A stretch of DNA of 64,000 nt from Ignavigranum ruoffiae. GTDB lineage: Bacteria > Bacillota > Bacilli > Lactobacillales > Aerococcaceae. Made by a program: the position numbers and the translations under genes. Positions within the stretch are counted from its first letter, which is position 1. Each line of letters begins with the position of its first letter. Positions 1 to 11,126 of the stretch are shown one piece after another. The stretch lies in NCBI RefSeq assembly GCF_900110675.1, contig NZ_FOEN01000002.1:1-64000 (forward strand). Direction: 5' to 3'. A model generated the notes under the pieces. That model did no database searches, was not told the DNA's origin, and saw only the letters and a list, made by a program, of their open reading frames with translations.

Positions 1-275
<275 letters not shown>

Positions 276-352
276 GCTTTTATTATTTTTTAGCGGTGGC
301 TAAGTTGATTATAAAATCCGCCTCTCTTTCTGCATAATAAATATGGTAACTT

Positions 353-769
353 CTATTTAATGCGTTTCAACAGACTAATTAACGTCTTCATTTCACTTTC
401 TTCTAAATCTTCAAAAGCTTCTTCAATCCGATCAGCATGACACGGGAAAGATTTTGCGATGAGTTCTCGCCCTTTCTCAGTCAAATGAACAATACAGACC
501 CGCCGATCTTGACAAGAACTCTCGCGATAGACCAAATCTTTCAAACACAGTTGATCGATTATATAAGTCGTTGATGAGTTGGCAATCAGAATCTTTTCGG
601 TAATTAATTGAACCGTAGAAGGCCCCTTATGATAGAGTACCTCGAGCACGGCAAATTCATTAATATTTAAGCCATATTGTTTAGCATCGTTTTTTGCCAG
701 TTTAAGTAATCGGTCTGATGTGCGCCGAATTCCAATAAACGATTTTAAGGCAGCTTCTTTATGAGACAT
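353..769 (-). CDS. MarR-family winged-helix transcriptional regulator
   Basis: The 138-residue protein is a standard MarR-size dimeric DNA-binding repressor. It has N-terminal dimer helices, a recognition region around residues 60-75 (NSSTTYIIDQLCLKDLVYR), and the typical wing with DRR near residues 88-90 followed by LTEKG. MarR proteins usually sense small phenolic or oxidative ligands. The ligand here is unknown. It is the last gene of the ftsW-ylbG-rsmD-coaD series, starting 15 bases after coaD, so it is probably co-transcribed with it. There is no divergent target gene next to it; its 3' side runs into the insertion-sequence end. Family call is firm, target unknown. Confidence 0.85.
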   Translation of the reverse strand: MSHKEAALKSFIGIRRTSDRLLKLAKNDAKQYGLNINEFAVLEVLYHKGPSTVQLITEKILIANSSTTYIIDQLCLKDLVYRESSCQDRRVCIVHLTEKGRELIAKSFPCHADRIEEAFEDLEESEMKTLISLLKRIK

Positions 770-784
770 TCCGCCTTCACTCCT

Positions 785-1297
785 TTACTTGCTCTGTTGT
801 AGAGCTAATTCTTTCTTACGAATCTGCATGGCCTGATTCACATTCTCTGGAACCATATCGGTGATATCTCCATCGAAATAGGCAATTTCTTTAATCAAGC
901 TAGAACTTAAATAGCGATATTGATCTGACGCGAATAGAACCACCGTATCCAAGTTCGCGCATTGTTTTTTGTTAGCTGAAGCAATTCCGTATTCATATTC
1001 AAAATCGGTGGAATTACGAATTCCGCGAACCAAAGCCGATGCGCCGACCCGATGATAATAATTAGCAATCAGTCCATTTCTTAAGGTGTCAACACGAACA
1101 TTCGAAATTTGATCCACGGCTTGCTGAGTTAAAAGTACCCGTTCCTCAGCAGTGAACCAGGTTTTCTTACTTGTGTTGATGGCAATCAAGACAATCAATT
1201 CATCAAAAATCTTGCTAGCTCGCCGAATAATATCAATGTGTCCATGGGTCAGCGGGTCAAAACTTCCAGCATAAATCCCAATTTTTTTCTTAGTCAT
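785..1297 (-). CDS. coaD: Phosphopantetheine adenylyltransferase
   Basis: CoaD catalyses the fourth step of coenzyme A synthesis, joining 4'-phosphopantetheine and ATP to give dephospho-CoA. The N-terminal nucleotidyltransferase motif GIYAGSFDPLTHGH carries the (T/H)xGH signature, and the C-terminal segment has YRYLSSSLIKEIA. I place the start at ATG 1297, which gives 170 residues, because AAAGGTG precedes it by 8 bases; a longer frame upstream would begin inside rsmD without a binding site. The gene overlaps the end of rsmD by 8 bases, the usual rsmD-coaD arrangement in Firmicutes, and implies translational coupling. Cytoplasmic hexamer in characterised members. Confidence 0.95.
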   Translation of the reverse strand: MTKKKIGIYAGSFDPLTHGHIDIIRRASKIFDELIVLIAINTSKKTWFTAEERVLLTQQAVDQISNVRVDTLRNGLIANYYHRVGASALVRGIRNSTDFEYEYGIASANKKQCANLDTVVLFASDQYRYLSSSLIKEIAYFDGDITDMVPENVNQAMQIRKKELALQQSK

Positions 1298-1859
1298 GAT
1301 TGCTTTCACCTTTCTGATATATTCTAATGTAACTTTCACCGTAAATCTTCTCTTTTAATAAAGAAAAAGCACCAATCCCTTCTCTCAAAGTAGTGTCTTT
1401 TCCCGTTTCAACCACGATTAAACTGCCCACTTTAACACAATCCATCTCTTCAAAAAAGCTAACATCTTTCTCAATAGCCGCTTGCTTATAAGGTGGATCT
1501 AGAAAAATCAAATCGAATTGGCTTGGCTGCTCACTAAGATAGACCTTCAAACGATGATAATGGTCGCCAGCCAAAATAGTAAAGCGATCAGCTTCTTTGG
1601 TTACTGACACATTGGCTTTAATCGTCTCAATCGCTGGTCGATAATTATCACAAATTACAGCAAGGTCCATCCCTCGTGAAATCGCTTCGATGGCCAAGGC
1701 TCCCGATCCGCCATAAAAATCGAGGACGTTGCCTCCACTAAAGTTCATCCCTAACATATTAAAGATAGATTCTTTAACTTTATCTGTCGTCGGTCGAGTA
1801 TGATTACCGGGAACAGCTTTTAAATGACGACTCCCATATTTTCCAGAAATAATTCGCAT
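1290..1859 (-). CDS. rsmD: 16S rRNA (guanine(966)-N(2))-methyltransferase
   Basis: RsmD methylates G966 of 16S rRNA in the assembled 30S particle using S-adenosylmethionine. The 189-residue protein starts MRIISGKYGSRHL and contains TRPTTDKVKESIFNML, the SAM-binding stretch VLDFYGGSGALAIEAISRG around residues 45-63, and the catalytic LDPPY near residues 120-124. All are family hallmarks. ATG 1859 has AGGAGAAG upstream. It lies between ylbG and coaD, with which it overlaps by 8 bases. Confidence 0.95.
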   Translation of the reverse strand: MRIISGKYGSRHLKAVPGNHTRPTTDKVKESIFNMLGMNFSGGNVLDFYGGSGALAIEAISRGMDLAVICDNYRPAIETIKANVSVTKEADRFTILAGDHYHRLKVYLSEQPSQFDLIFLDPPYKQAAIEKDVSFFEEMDCVKVGSLIVVETGKDTTLREGIGAFSLLKEKIYGESYIRIYQKGESNHD

Positions 1860-1868
1860 GCTCTTCTC

Positions 1869-2198
1869 CTAATCTTGAGCCTGATTTTCACGAATTTGCT
1901 CGGCAATTTGTAAGAAGAATTCACCGTTCTCGTGATTGCTATCATCCTGATCTTCCTGGTCAAAGACATCCGCGAAGGTCATATCAATATCGTCCTGATA
2001 AGAAAGTTCAACATTTCTTACAAAATGTAATTGCTCCAACTGTTTGATGGTTTTATCGGTTTGATCTTGGTCAACATACATCACAGCATACTTTAATCGT
2101 TGACTGATATAGTGAACAAAGCCATAACGTTTTAATACATTGCTATGTTTCAATGTGTACAACCAAACAATGAGACCCTGCCGCTTAATTAATTCCAT
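1869..2198 (-). CDS. ylbG: YlbG family protein (DUF2129)
   Basis: This is a 109-residue cytoplasmic protein of the conserved YlbG family, recognised from its start (MELIKRQGLIVWLYTLKHSN) and the motif RYGFVHYISQRLKYAVMYVD. No biochemical function is established. It is nearly always upstream of rsmD-coaD in Bacilli, as here, with a 9-base gap to each neighbour. The C-terminal 25 residues are acidic. Start ATG 2198 has TAGGTGA upstream. Confidence 0.88.
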   Translation of the reverse strand: MELIKRQGLIVWLYTLKHSNVLKRYGFVHYISQRLKYAVMYVDQDQTDKTIKQLEQLHFVRNVELSYQDDIDMTFADVFDQEDQDDSNHENGEFFLQIAEQIRENQAQD

Positions 2199-2206
2199 CT
2201 TATCAC

Positions 2207-3454
2207 CTACTTATTTTGAATTGCCTGTTCTTTATTATCTATATATATCATCTTTAATATCAAGAAAACACCAACCATACTTATAATGATACTTGAACCG
2301 CCCGAACTTATAAAGGGTAAGGTTACACCTGTTAGCGGAATAATGCCTAGCACACCACCAATATTGGTAGCTGTTTGAATCACTAAAACCAAAGCAAGAC
2401 CAGTAATAACTTTAGAACGATAGGGATCAACCATCAAGGCCGCTTTACGGAAGAGTCGCATAAAGAACATTAAGAATATCATTAATAAAATGATTCCGCC
2501 AATGAAACCCAGTTCTTCGATAATATTAACCAAGATAAAATCATTATTAATCGCTGGAATTTGGCCATATTTCATAGTGCCTTGGCCTAAACCTTGACCT
2601 AACCAACTGCCTTTGCTCATTGCTGTATAACCATTGACTAATTGGTAGCCCACCCCACTTGGATCAGCGAAAGGATTCACAAAAATTCCCAATCTTTCAA
2701 GAAAATGAGTACCTGATTGGATTAAATAAGTTGAAAAATAAGACGAAAACGCATAAAAGACCCCAAATAAGACGATACAGGCCACATAAGCAATTAAATT
2801 CCGACCTTGTTTCTCTTTCTGAATCAACCAAAAAAAACCAAGCGATAAGGCAATAATCAATAACATTCCCAAGTCAGGTTGTAAGAAAATCAGCGCTAAT
2901 GTGATGATCAAAGAGACGACGAGTAGATTAGGAATGGGAAACTTGCGAAAAGCTTCTTGAGTTAAGCGGACTTCTCGACTTGTATATTCCGATAACCAAG
3001 CAATCGATAACATAGCGAAGACTTTGGTTAATTCAGAAGGTTGAAAAGAAAATCCAAAAAGAAAAATCCAACTCTTAGCTCCGAAAGCTTCTTGACCAAA
3101 AAAACGAGTATAAAGCAATAATAAAATAATGACTGTCATCGCAAGCAATAAGATCACTGGATTGCGATAATAACGACTCGGCGTGACAAAAGCAATGACG
3201 CCTAACAATAAACCTGCCATGACTGCGGCTATTTGCCGCCATAAAGCTGAAAATGGGTCAGCCGGTCCCCCATTTATCGGTAAAAACATGGTAGATGAGA
3301 AAACCATGACCAAACCAAAAATAATTAAAGTTGCCATAAAGAAGAAAATTGGCCAATCAAAATTGGTCTTAAACTGTGACCAATATCCCGTAAATCGATC
3401 ATGTTTTCGTACAGGAGAATGTTCGGTTTCGTCATAAAAATGATTTGACGTCAT
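2207..3454 (-). CDS. ftsW: FtsW-type peptidoglycan glycosyltransferase (SEDS family)
   Basis: FtsW polymerises lipid II into glycan strands at the division septum together with a class B penicillin-binding protein. The 415-residue protein has a cytoplasmic N-terminal tail of about 30 residues and about ten membrane segments. It carries SEDS signatures: FQPSELTKVF around residue 137, QPDLGM near residue 192, NDFILVNIIEELG near residue 305, and the C-terminal PLTGVTLPFISSGGSS. Cell-division FtsW is favoured over RodA because of the gene context (ylbG, rsmD, coaD) and the long N-terminal tail. It is the first gene of its operon, 38 bases downstream of a strong promoter. The binding site AAAGGGGAG precedes ATG 3454. 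Confidence 0.9.
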   Translation of the reverse strand: MTSNHFYDETEHSPVRKHDRFTGYWSQFKTNFDWPIFFFMATLIIFGLVMVFSSTMFLPINGGPADPFSALWRQIAAVMAGLLLGVIAFVTPSRYYRNPVILLLAMTVIILLLLYTRFFGQEAFGAKSWIFLFGFSFQPSELTKVFAMLSIAWLSEYTSREVRLTQEAFRKFPIPNLLVVSLIITLALIFLQPDLGMLLIIALSLGFFWLIQKEKQGRNLIAYVACIVLFGVFYAFSSYFSTYLIQSGTHFLERLGIFVNPFADPSGVGYQLVNGYTAMSKGSWLGQGLGQGTMKYGQIPAINNDFILVNIIEELGFIGGIILLMIFLMFFMRLFRKAALMVDPYRSKVITGLALVLVIQTATNIGGVLGIIPLTGVTLPFISSGGSSIIISMVGVFLILKMIYIDNKEQAIQNK

Positions 3455-3487
3455 TCACTGTTCTCCCCTTTCAATTTTATCCGTCTC

Positions 3488-3516
3488 ATTATAGCAAACA
3501 ATTTCTCTCGCCTCAA
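3488..3516 (-). promoter_or_regulatory. Sigma-A promoter of the ftsW-ylbG-rsmD-coaD-marR operon
   Basis: On the minus strand there is a -35 TTGAGG (3511-3516), a 17-base spacer, and a perfect -10 TATAAT (3488-3493) with an extended TGC. It lies about 34 bases upstream of the ftsW start. Confidence 0.8.
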
Positions 3517-3586
3517 CGACCTCTGACTAATTCCTTTGTCATTCAAGCTTTCTGCTTAAATCCCTCAGCCAACCATTACAATAAAC

Positions 3587-3620
3587 CAAAAAAAGACCTA
3601 AGTACAGGCACTTAGGTCTT
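3587..3620 (-). terminator. Rho-independent terminator of sodA
   Basis: An exact 11-bp stem (3593-3603 with 3610-3620) with a 6-base loop is followed on the minus strand by a run of U (3587-3593). It lies 69 bases after the sodA stop codon and separates sodA from the ftsW promoter. Confidence 0.88.
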
Positions 3621-3688
3621 AAAAATAAGCTTATAAAACGAGTTGTCTTAAATATTTTCAAGTGAATGATGAATACGAAGACAAGGCA

Positions 3689-4288
3689 TTATGCTAAACG
3701 TGAAGCAACTTTATCCCAATCAACAACATCCCAGAAAGCTTTTAAATATTCAGGACGACGGTTTTGATATTTTAAGTAATAAGCATGTTCCCACACGTCT
3801 ACACCTAATAGCGGAGTTTTTCCTTCACTGATTGGGTTGTCTTGATTTGGAGTTGAAACTACTTCTAAAGTTCCTTGATTATCAACTAACCAAGCCCAAC
3901 CAGAACCGAATTGACCTTTGCCTGCGGCTTCAAACTTTTCTTTGAAAGCGTCCACCGAACCAAAGGCATCGACTAATTTATCTTCAAGTTCTTTTGGCAT
4001 TTCTTTTTGTGAACTTGGAGATACTAAGGTTTCCCAGAAGAAACTATGATTTAAGTGACCGCCACCATTATTTCTGACTGCAGTTTGAATGTCTTCTGGA
4101 ACTTGATCAAGATGAGCAACTAAATCTTCGATACTCTTATCAGCAAATTCAGTACCTTCAACTGCTTTATTAAGATTCTCAACATAAGTGTTGTGATGTT
4201 TGTCGTGGTGCAATTTCATTGTTTCTGCATCAATGACAGGTTCTAAAGCATCGTAAGCATAGGGTAAATCTGGTAATTTGAAAGTCAT
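3689..4288 (-). CDS. sodA: Superoxide dismutase (Mn/Fe type)
   Basis: The enzyme dismutates superoxide to oxygen and hydrogen peroxide in the cytoplasm. The 199-residue length is typical of bacterial Mn-SOD. The four metal ligands are visible: H27, H81 (in HLNHSFFW), D164 and H168 (in [11 protein letters not shown]). The glycine pair and Q in [11 protein letters not shown] (residues 123-133) point to the manganese-preferring group. This is known for the family; the metal cannot be proven from sequence. The gene is monocistronic in effect: it has its own extended -10 promoter and its own terminator, although no terminator separates it from typA upstream, so some read-through is likely. Confidence 0.96.
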   Translation of the reverse strand: MTFKLPDLPYAYDALEPVIDAETMKLHHDKHHNTYVENLNKAVEGTEFADKSIEDLVAHLDQVPEDIQTAVRNNGGGHLNHSFFWETLVSPSSQKEMPKELEDKLVDAFGSVDAFKEKFEAAGKGQFGSGWAWLVDNQGTLEVVSTPNQDNPISEGKTPLLGVDVWEHAYYLKYQNRRPEYLKAFWDVVDWDKVASRLA

Positions 4289-4324
4289 TCTAATTCCTCC
4301 TGTATCTTTTGGCTTGTTAACCTA

Positions 4325-4353
4325 AGTATAGCATCGACCGACCATCAACCAAA
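4325..4353 (-). promoter_or_regulatory. Extended -10 promoter of sodA
   Basis: Minus-strand -10 TATACT (4325-4330) preceded by TGC, with a weak -35 TTTGGT (4348-4353) at 17 bases. It lies between the end of typA and the sodA binding site AGGAGGAATT. Confidence 0.65.
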
Positions 4354-4369
4354 AGAAAATGCTCAAGAC

Positions 4370-6199
4370 TTATTTGGCTTTTTTATTCGATTTCTCCCGG
4401 GCTCCCTTATCTAGGATAATTTTTCTCAGACGAATGGATTCTGGGGTAATTTCACAATACTCATCATCATCCATAAATTCAATGGATTCTTCAAGGGTTA
4501 AGATTCTCGGTTGCTTAATGACAGCAGTTTGATCTTTGGTCGCTGAACGAACGTTCGTCAACTGTTTGGCTTTAGTAATATTGACTGTTAAATCATTCTC
4601 ACGACTGTGTTCCCCCACAATCATACCACTATATACTTCAGTACCAGGTTCAACAAAGATAGTTCCTCGATCTTCCAAGTTCATAATGGAATAAGTCGTG
4701 GCTTGGCCTTGATCAATTGACACCAAGGCCCCGGAACGCCGGCGACCAATATTACCTGGAACCACTGGACGGTATTCATCAAATGTATGATTCATAATAC
4801 CGTATCCACGGGTGATAGACATGAACTCCGTCGAGAAGCCAATTAAGCCCCGGGCAGGTACTAAGAAGATAATCCGAACTTGACCCGTTCCCGTATTAAT
4901 CATATCTGCCATCTCGGCTTTTCGTTGGCCTAGGGCTTCAATAACAGACCCCATATATTCTTCTGGTGTGTCAATTTGAACACTTTCGAACGGTTCATGT
5001 TGAACGCCATCGATTTCACGAATAATTACCTTTGGCCGTGACACTTGAAATTCATAGCCTTGTCGACGCATATTCTCAATGAGAATCGATAGATGTAATT
5101 CACCCCGTCCAGAAACGATAAAGGCATCGGGTGAATCCGTCGGTTCAACTCGTAAGGATACATCTGTATGAAGTTCTTTCATCAGACGATCTTCCAAATT
5201 GCGAGCAGTCACAAATTTTCCTTCGCGGCCGGCAAATGGAGAATTATTAGTTAAGAAAGTCATTTGTAAAGTTGGTTCGTCAATATGGAGAATAGGTAGC
5301 GGTTCAGGATGACTTTGAGCTGTCACGGTCTCACCAACATAGATATCTTCCATACCGGAAACAGCGATGAGGTCACCCGCACTCGCTTCTTGAATTTCTA
5401 CCCGATCTAAGCCAAAGAAACCAAATAATTTGGTAACTCGGAAATTCTTCTTGCTACCATCTAACTTAATCAAGGTCACCGCATCACCTACTCGGACTTT
5501 CCCCCGGAAGATCCGACCAATCCCAATTCGACCCACGTAATCATTATAGTCTAACAGGGAAACTTGGAACTGCAGCGGTTCTTCTGAATTATCAACGGGG
5601 GCCGGAACATATTTTAGAACAGTATCAAAAATAGCATCCATACTTGCTTCTTGATCAGCTGGGTCATCAGATAAACTTGAGGTTCCATTAAGAGCAGAAG
5701 CATATACGACTGGAAATTCAATTTGTTCATCATCTGCTCCGAGCTCAATAAATAAATTAAGAACTTCGTCAACAACTTCTTGAGGACGAGCAGAAGGCTT
5801 ATCAATTTTATTTACCACAACTACCGGGGTTACCCCAGCTTCTAAGGCTTTCATCAGTACGAAACGAGTTTGAGGCATGGTTCCTTCATAAGCATCTACC
5901 ACTAAGAGCACCCCATCAACCATCTTCATAATCCGTTCTACTTCTCCACCGAAATCCGCGTGCCCAGGAGTATCTAAGATGTTAATTCGATGCCCTTTGT
6001 ATTGAACGGCTGTATTTTTAGCCAAAATGGTAATACCGCGCTCTTTTTCAATATCATTATTATCCATCACGCGGTCGCCAAGTTCAGTACGGGCGTCCAA
6101 GGTGTCAGACTGCTTGAGTAATTCATTGACCAAGGAAGTCTTACCATGGTCAACGTGAGCAATAATGGCAATATTTCGAATAGTTTCTCTTGTTTTCAT
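4370..6199 (-). CDS. typA: Ribosome-associated GTPase TypA/BipA
   Basis: TypA is an EF-G-like translational GTPase that helps 50S assembly and growth under stress. The 609-residue protein has the P-loop [11 protein letters not shown] (residues 15-25), the G2/G3 elements RGITI and [12 protein letters not shown] (G4), and the EF-G-like domains followed by the BipA-specific C-terminal part ([20 protein letters not shown]). The end is basic ([11 protein letters not shown]). The gene is the last of a three-gene unit, with inositol monophosphatase and a yktA-like gene upstream, at gaps of about 10 bases. Confidence 0.96.
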   Translation of the reverse strand: MKTRETIRNIAIIAHVDHGKTSLVNELLKQSDTLDARTELGDRVMDNNDIEKERGITILAKNTAVQYKGHRINILDTPGHADFGGEVERIMKMVDGVLLVVDAYEGTMPQTRFVLMKALEAGVTPVVVVNKIDKPSARPQEVVDEVLNLFIELGADDEQIEFPVVYASALNGTSSLSDDPADQEASMDAIFDTVLKYVPAPVDNSEEPLQFQVSLLDYNDYVGRIGIGRIFRGKVRVGDAVTLIKLDGSKKNFRVTKLFGFFGLDRVEIQEASAGDLIAVSGMEDIYVGETVTAQSHPEPLPILHIDEPTLQMTFLTNNSPFAGREGKFVTARNLEDRLMKELHTDVSLRVEPTDSPDAFIVSGRGELHLSILIENMRRQGYEFQVSRPKVIIREIDGVQHEPFESVQIDTPEEYMGSVIEALGQRKAEMADMINTGTGQVRIIFLVPARGLIGFSTEFMSITRGYGIMNHTFDEYRPVVPGNIGRRRSGALVSIDQGQATTYSIMNLEDRGTIFVEPGTEVYSGMIVGEHSRENDLTVNITKAKQLTNVRSATKDQTAVIKQPRILTLEESIEFMDDDEYCEITPESIRLRKIILDKGAREKSNKKAK

Positions 6200-6210
6200 A
6201 TTTATTTCTC

Positions 6211-6990
6211 CTATTTATTCGTTGATTCAACCATCGACATGATTTCTCGATGGATTAGGGGCGGTGCAAAGATTATTGTAGAGGCTTGAAGGATGTCGGG
6301 AGGCAATCCATCTAAAGTTGTCACTTTAAAACCAAGAGCTTGACAGATTGCATAACCAGCCGCAAAATCCCAGGGTTGTAAACCGACCGATAGATAGGCA
6401 CCCAATTCCCCTTTAAGGACACCAATGATTTCAAAAGACGCTGAACCATAATAACGAATCCCTAAGGATTTACGATAAATATGGAAGAAAGCATCTTCAT
6501 GATCCATAAAGTGAAAAGGATTCCCAGCAATCAAACAATCTTCAAGTTGATTTACTGGCAAAGGCTCCAGCGGAACATCATTAAGATAAGCTCCTTCACC
6601 CACAAGGCCATAATAATAATTATCTTGAATCACATCATAAATATAGCCCGCCAGAGGTTGACCATCCTGATAAATGCCTAACATAATTGCAAATTTATCT
6701 TTTTGTTTAATAAAATTCATCGTTCCATCAATTGGATCCAGTAGCCAAAGATACCCTTGTGTACTTTGTAAGTGTTTGCCTGTCTCTTCTTCACCAATCA
6801 TTCGATGACTTGGATAGTAGGTCTGCATCTTATCACGGAAGAAGCGTTCAACTAATCGATCCATTTCAGTAACCAAATCACGAGGACTCTTCTTCTCTTC
6901 AATATGTAATGATTCGTTGAGGGATTCAAGTAAGAGTTGGCCAGCTTGTTTCATCCAAACCCCTATCCGTTGATGTAATAAAAAATCCAT
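6211..6990 (-). CDS. Inositol monophosphatase family protein
   Basis: This is a Mg-dependent, lithium-sensitive phosphatase fold of 259 residues. Active-site motifs are present: GEEETG (metal-binding Glu), WLLDPIDGTMNFI near residues 82-94, and WDFAAGYAI near residues 203-211. Family members hydrolyse inositol phosphates, fructose 1,6-bisphosphate, NADP or PAP. The true substrate cannot be read from sequence. In Firmicutes this gene typically sits between a UPF0223 gene and typA, exactly as here. Cytoplasmic. Confidence 0.88.
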   Translation of the reverse strand: MDFLLHQRIGVWMKQAGQLLLESLNESLHIEEKKSPRDLVTEMDRLVERFFRDKMQTYYPSHRMIGEEETGKHLQSTQGYLWLLDPIDGTMNFIKQKDKFAIMLGIYQDGQPLAGYIYDVIQDNYYYGLVGEGAYLNDVPLEPLPVNQLEDCLIAGNPFHFMDHEDAFFHIYRKSLGIRYYGSASFEIIGVLKGELGAYLSVGLQPWDFAAGYAICQALGFKVTTLDGLPPDILQASTIIFAPPLIHREIMSMVESTNK

Positions 6991-6998
6991 TCTTCCCC

Positions 6999-7274
6999 CT
7001 AGTTCATCTTCAATACAGTTGCCTGATCAAGGCTTCTTCGTTTCTTAACTAATTGATAGATTGAATAGCCACTAACCTCATTAAATTGGCGGTCAATTTG
7101 TTTCTCACCAGCAATACTATCTACAACCTCTTTAAAGGCCTGATAATGCTGGTCAAATTCTTGACATGAAATTTGAGATTCATAGGCCTTCTCGACCACA
7201 TTTAAGAACGATACGACCTTGATAATTTCATCAGTGGTCCAATCTGGATCAATCGGATATTGATAAGTCTGCAT
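6999..7274 (-). CDS. UPF0223 family protein (YktA-like)
   Basis: This is a small 91-residue conserved protein recognised from the start YQYPIDPDWTTDEIIKVV and the C-terminal SGYSIYQLVKK. No function is known for the family. It leads a unit with the inositol monophosphatase and typA, the standard order in Lactobacillales and Bacillus. A good promoter lies 31 bases upstream. Confidence 0.85.
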   Translation of the reverse strand: MQTYQYPIDPDWTTDEIIKVVSFLNVVEKAYESQISCQEFDQHYQAFKEVVDSIAGEKQIDRQFNEVSGYSIYQLVKKRRSLDQATVLKMN

Positions 7275-7304
7275 CCCTTGCCTCCTTTATACCAGTCAAC
7301 TAAT

Positions 7305-7333
7305 ATAATAGCTTATTTAAAAAAGAATGTAAA
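7305..7333 (-). promoter_or_regulatory. Promoter of the yktA-like / IMPase / typA unit
   Basis: Minus strand: -35 TTTACA (7328-7333), 17-base spacer, -10 TATTAT (7305-7310), followed by the binding site AAAGGAGGCAAGG before ATG 7274. Confidence 0.75.
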
Positions 7334-7422
7334 AGTCTTGACAAATGTAAACGAATCCAAATAACAAAAAATATGATTGAGTCTTCCCATCATCGACCAA
7401 TCATTCATCAAGCAAAATAAAC

Positions 7423-7553
7423 TGAACATTTACCCAATAATAATTACTTGAAGAAACAAGTAATATTCTTGAAAATATATCAGAGATTGACTTAAATAGG
7501 ACAAATATCAGTCAACGCCGAGATAAATTTCACATCTTATGGGTAAATATTCA
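7423..7553. repeat. Intergenic inverted-repeat element, family A copy 1
   Basis: This 131-base element has imperfect 14-base terminal inverted repeats (tgaacatttaccca at 7423-7436 and tgggtaaatattca at 7540-7553, 13 of 14 pairing). Inside is an exact 8-bp hairpin (attacttg / caagtaat, 7440-7461) and a ttgact / agtcaa pair. Outer bases match copy 2 at 15661-15798, including the flanking aaaataaac on the left; the interiors differ. It accounts for most of the gene-free stretch 7275-7661 together with the yktA promoter. No open frame of note lies inside. It could be a miniature mobile element or a structured RNA. Confidence 0.6.
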
Positions 7554-7661
7554 GCTTTTGCTTGAAGTTAATTCTACATTTTATGAATTGAACGAATGAC
7601 CTCTCACTAAACGAGCTTGGTCAAAGTTTGTCATAATGGGTTTGATCAGTATTGGCCTCAC

Positions 7662-8192
7662 TTATTTATGACGGTGAATGACACGACCGGGTACCCCCAC
7701 CACTGTTGAATAAGGCGGGACATCTTCCAAGACTACCGCTGCGGCACCAATTTTACTATGGTGGCCTATAGTAATATCACCAAGAAGAATCGCATGGGCC
7801 CCAATTTCAACATCATGTTCAATGGTTGGATGGCGCTTTTCACCGGCATGTCCATGAAGTCCGCCTAAGGTTACCCCATGATACATCTTAACACGGTCAC
7901 CAACAATCGCGGTCTCACCAATCACAACACCCATACCATGGTCAATAAAGATATTATCGCCCAATTCAGCTCCTGGGTGAATTTCAATGCCTGTCTGATG
8001 TCGATTACGTTCTGAAAGCTTGCGGGCAAGAAAGTGACGTCCTTTCAAATAAGCGCGATGGGCTGGCTCATGATTTTTTATGGCTTTAAATCCTGGATAT
8101 AATTGAACCACTTCACGGTAAGAAGGATTCGCCGGATCATTGGCCATAATATAATGAGCTAGTTCCTTCCATTTCTGCTTATTCGCCTTCAT
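7662..8192 (-). CDS. cysE: Serine O-acetyltransferase
   Basis: CysE transfers acetyl from acetyl-CoA to L-serine, making O-acetylserine for cysteine synthesis. The protein shows the left-handed beta-helix hexapeptide repeats in its C-terminal half ([19 protein letters not shown], then MYHGVTLGG and IGAGA-like repeats) and the catalytic His residues in DHG and YHG. The N-terminal helical domain is short, as in EpsC/CysE forms of Firmicutes. I choose ATG 8192 (176 residues), which overlaps cysK by 14 bases and suggests coupling. An upstream TTG at 8240 is open but has no binding site. The product feeds CysK, encoded just upstream. Confidence 0.9.
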   Translation of the reverse strand: MKANKQKWKELAHYIMANDPANPSYREVVQLYPGFKAIKNHEPAHRAYLKGRHFLARKLSERNRHQTGIEIHPGAELGDNIFIDHGMGVVIGETAIVGDRVKMYHGVTLGGLHGHAGEKRHPTIEHDVEIGAHAILLGDITIGHHSKIGAAAVVLEDVPPYSTVVGVPGRVIHRHK

Positions 8193-9093
8193 TTCCAAAA
8201 ATACCTGAAGATAAGTAACGCTCACCAGTATCTGCGACAATCGTTACTACGTTCTTTCCTTTTCCTAATTCTTTAGCCATTTGAAGTGCCATAAAGATGT
8301 TAGCACCTGAAGAAATTCCAGCCAAGATGCCTTGTTCTTTAGCTGTTGCCACAGCAGTATTAATGGCATCCTCATTCGCAACCACTTTAACTTCATCGAT
8401 GTGTTCTAAATTTAACACCTCAGGAACAAAGTTCGCTCCAATTCCTTGGATCTTATGGCCACCGGCTTTTCCTTGACTAATTAATGGAGAGTCCTTAGGT
8501 TCTAATGCCCAAACTAAAGTATCTGAATTATTAGCCTTAAGCACTTTACTGACTCCGGTAACGGTACCCCCTGTTCCGAAACCAGCAACGAATCCATCGA
8601 CCTGATTCAAATCGGCTAGGATCTCTTTAGCGGTAGTTTCTTCATGAGATTGTGGGTTCAGCTGATTGGTAAATTGGCCAAAAATTAGACCTTGACGTTC
8701 ATCTGCAATTTCTTGAGCTTTCTTAGCCGCAGTCGCCATTCCACCTTCCCCGGTAAGAACAATTTCAGCGCCATAAGCCGTCATTAATTTGCGACGTTCA
8801 ATACTCATTGATTCAGGCATCACTAAGACCACTTTCAATCCTAAAGCAGCTCCAGCTGCTGCTAAGGCAATTCCAGTATTACCACTGGTTGGTTCAACAA
8901 TCACGCCACCTTCTTGTATCGCATCAGTTTCTAACATGTTTTCAAGAATTGCACGAACCGGTCTATCTTTAACACTTCCGCTTGGGTTTCTGCTTTCTAA
9001 TTTTACGTAGACATTGGCCATTTCTTCATCTAATCCGTTTAATTTAATGAGTGGAGTATTTCCAATCGCTTCAACAATATTGTTGTATAACAT
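8179..9093 (-). CDS. cysK: Cysteine synthase (O-acetylserine sulfhydrylase)
   Basis: CysK is a PLP enzyme that makes cysteine from O-acetylserine and sulfide. The 304-residue sequence has the PLP lysine in [10 protein letters not shown] (residues 37-46), the substrate loop PTSGNTGI, the phosphate-binding [12 protein letters not shown], and the terminal [10 protein letters not shown]. It is followed by overlapping cysE, giving the two-step serine-to-cysteine pathway. In many Lactobacillales the same pair also takes part in methionine-cysteine interconversion; no adjacent cystathionine genes are seen here. The binding site AAGGAGCAGGATACG precedes ATG 9093. No T-box or riboswitch structure is apparent in the short 5' region. 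Confidence 0.93.
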   Translation of the reverse strand: MLYNNIVEAIGNTPLIKLNGLDEEMANVYVKLESRNPSGSVKDRPVRAILENMLETDAIQEGGVIVEPTSGNTGIALAAAGAALGLKVVLVMPESMSIERRKLMTAYGAEIVLTGEGGMATAAKKAQEIADERQGLIFGQFTNQLNPQSHEETTAKEILADLNQVDGFVAGFGTGGTVTGVSKVLKANNSDTLVWALEPKDSPLISQGKAGGHKIQGIGANFVPEVLNLEHIDEVKVVANEDAINTAVATAKEQGILAGISSGANIFMALQMAKELGKGKNVVTIVADTGERYLSSGIFGNEGE

Positions 9094-9170
9094 CGTATCC
9101 TGCTCCTTCTATTCATTATTTCTAATTCTACTTAATACGATAAGCTAATAAGTAACATTATAAGCAAAAA

Positions 9171-9210
9171 AATCCTTATTAGCCAATGAAACAAACTAGA
9201 CTAATAAGGA
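9171..9210 (-). terminator. Terminator of the ATP synthase operon
   Basis: An exact 10-bp stem (9173-9182 with 9201-9210) is followed on the minus strand by seven U residues. It begins 7 bases after the atpC stop codon. Confidence 0.88.
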
Positions 9211-9216
9211 AAATTT

Positions 9217-9656
9217 TTAGGGTTTTAACTTGCTGACTTCGAGCATGTTCAAAGCGCGTTTCAGACTGAGTTGAGCCCGCTTGTATGCTACCACATCTTT
9301 ACGACTCAACGCTGCAGCTGCTGCAGCTTCAGCTTCTTGCTTCTCAATCAATACAGCTCCATCATCAATATCGCGCGCTCTGATGGCATAAGTGGCTACA
9401 ATGGTACACACATTATCATGCATTTCTAGCACACCCCCGTTAACGGCGATATAATTTGGTAATTCCTTATCATCGGTCACCCGAATCACTTTAATCACCC
9501 CGATATCAACCGTTGTAACAATCGGCATGTGATTATAAAGTAAAGTCATACCAGAGTTTTGTGATTGGAGGGAAATACTTTTGACCCGGTGAGAATAAAT
9601 TAACCCTTGGGGGGTAATAATTTCACAACGCATGAAGCGCTTCTTCGTCTCAGTCA

Positions 9657-9657
<1 letters not shown>
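9217..9657 (-). CDS. atpC: ATP synthase epsilon subunit
   Basis: Epsilon is part of the central stalk and can inhibit ATP hydrolysis through its C-terminal helices. The 146-residue protein has the N-terminal beta-sandwich (CEIITPQGLIY, MTLLYNHMPIVT, AVNGGVLE) and a full two-helix C-terminal domain (Ala-rich region near residues 105-118, then LSLKRALNMLEVSK). It is the last gene of the operon, and its ATG shares a base with the end of atpD (9657). Confidence 0.95.
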
Positions 9658-11111
<1,454 letters not shown>

Positions 11112-11126
11112 TTAGCCTTCTTTCAC

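Noticed and set aside
2659-2856. Small open frames antisense to ftsW and to many other long genes
   Set aside because: They have no binding site, no recognisable sequence, and follow the codon pattern of the real gene on the other strand.
7278-7661. A T-box or cysteine-related riboswitch in the gap next to cysE
   Set aside because: The gap lies at the 3' end of cysE, not in its leader, and the structure there is flanked by repeats shared with another gap that is unrelated to cysteine genes.
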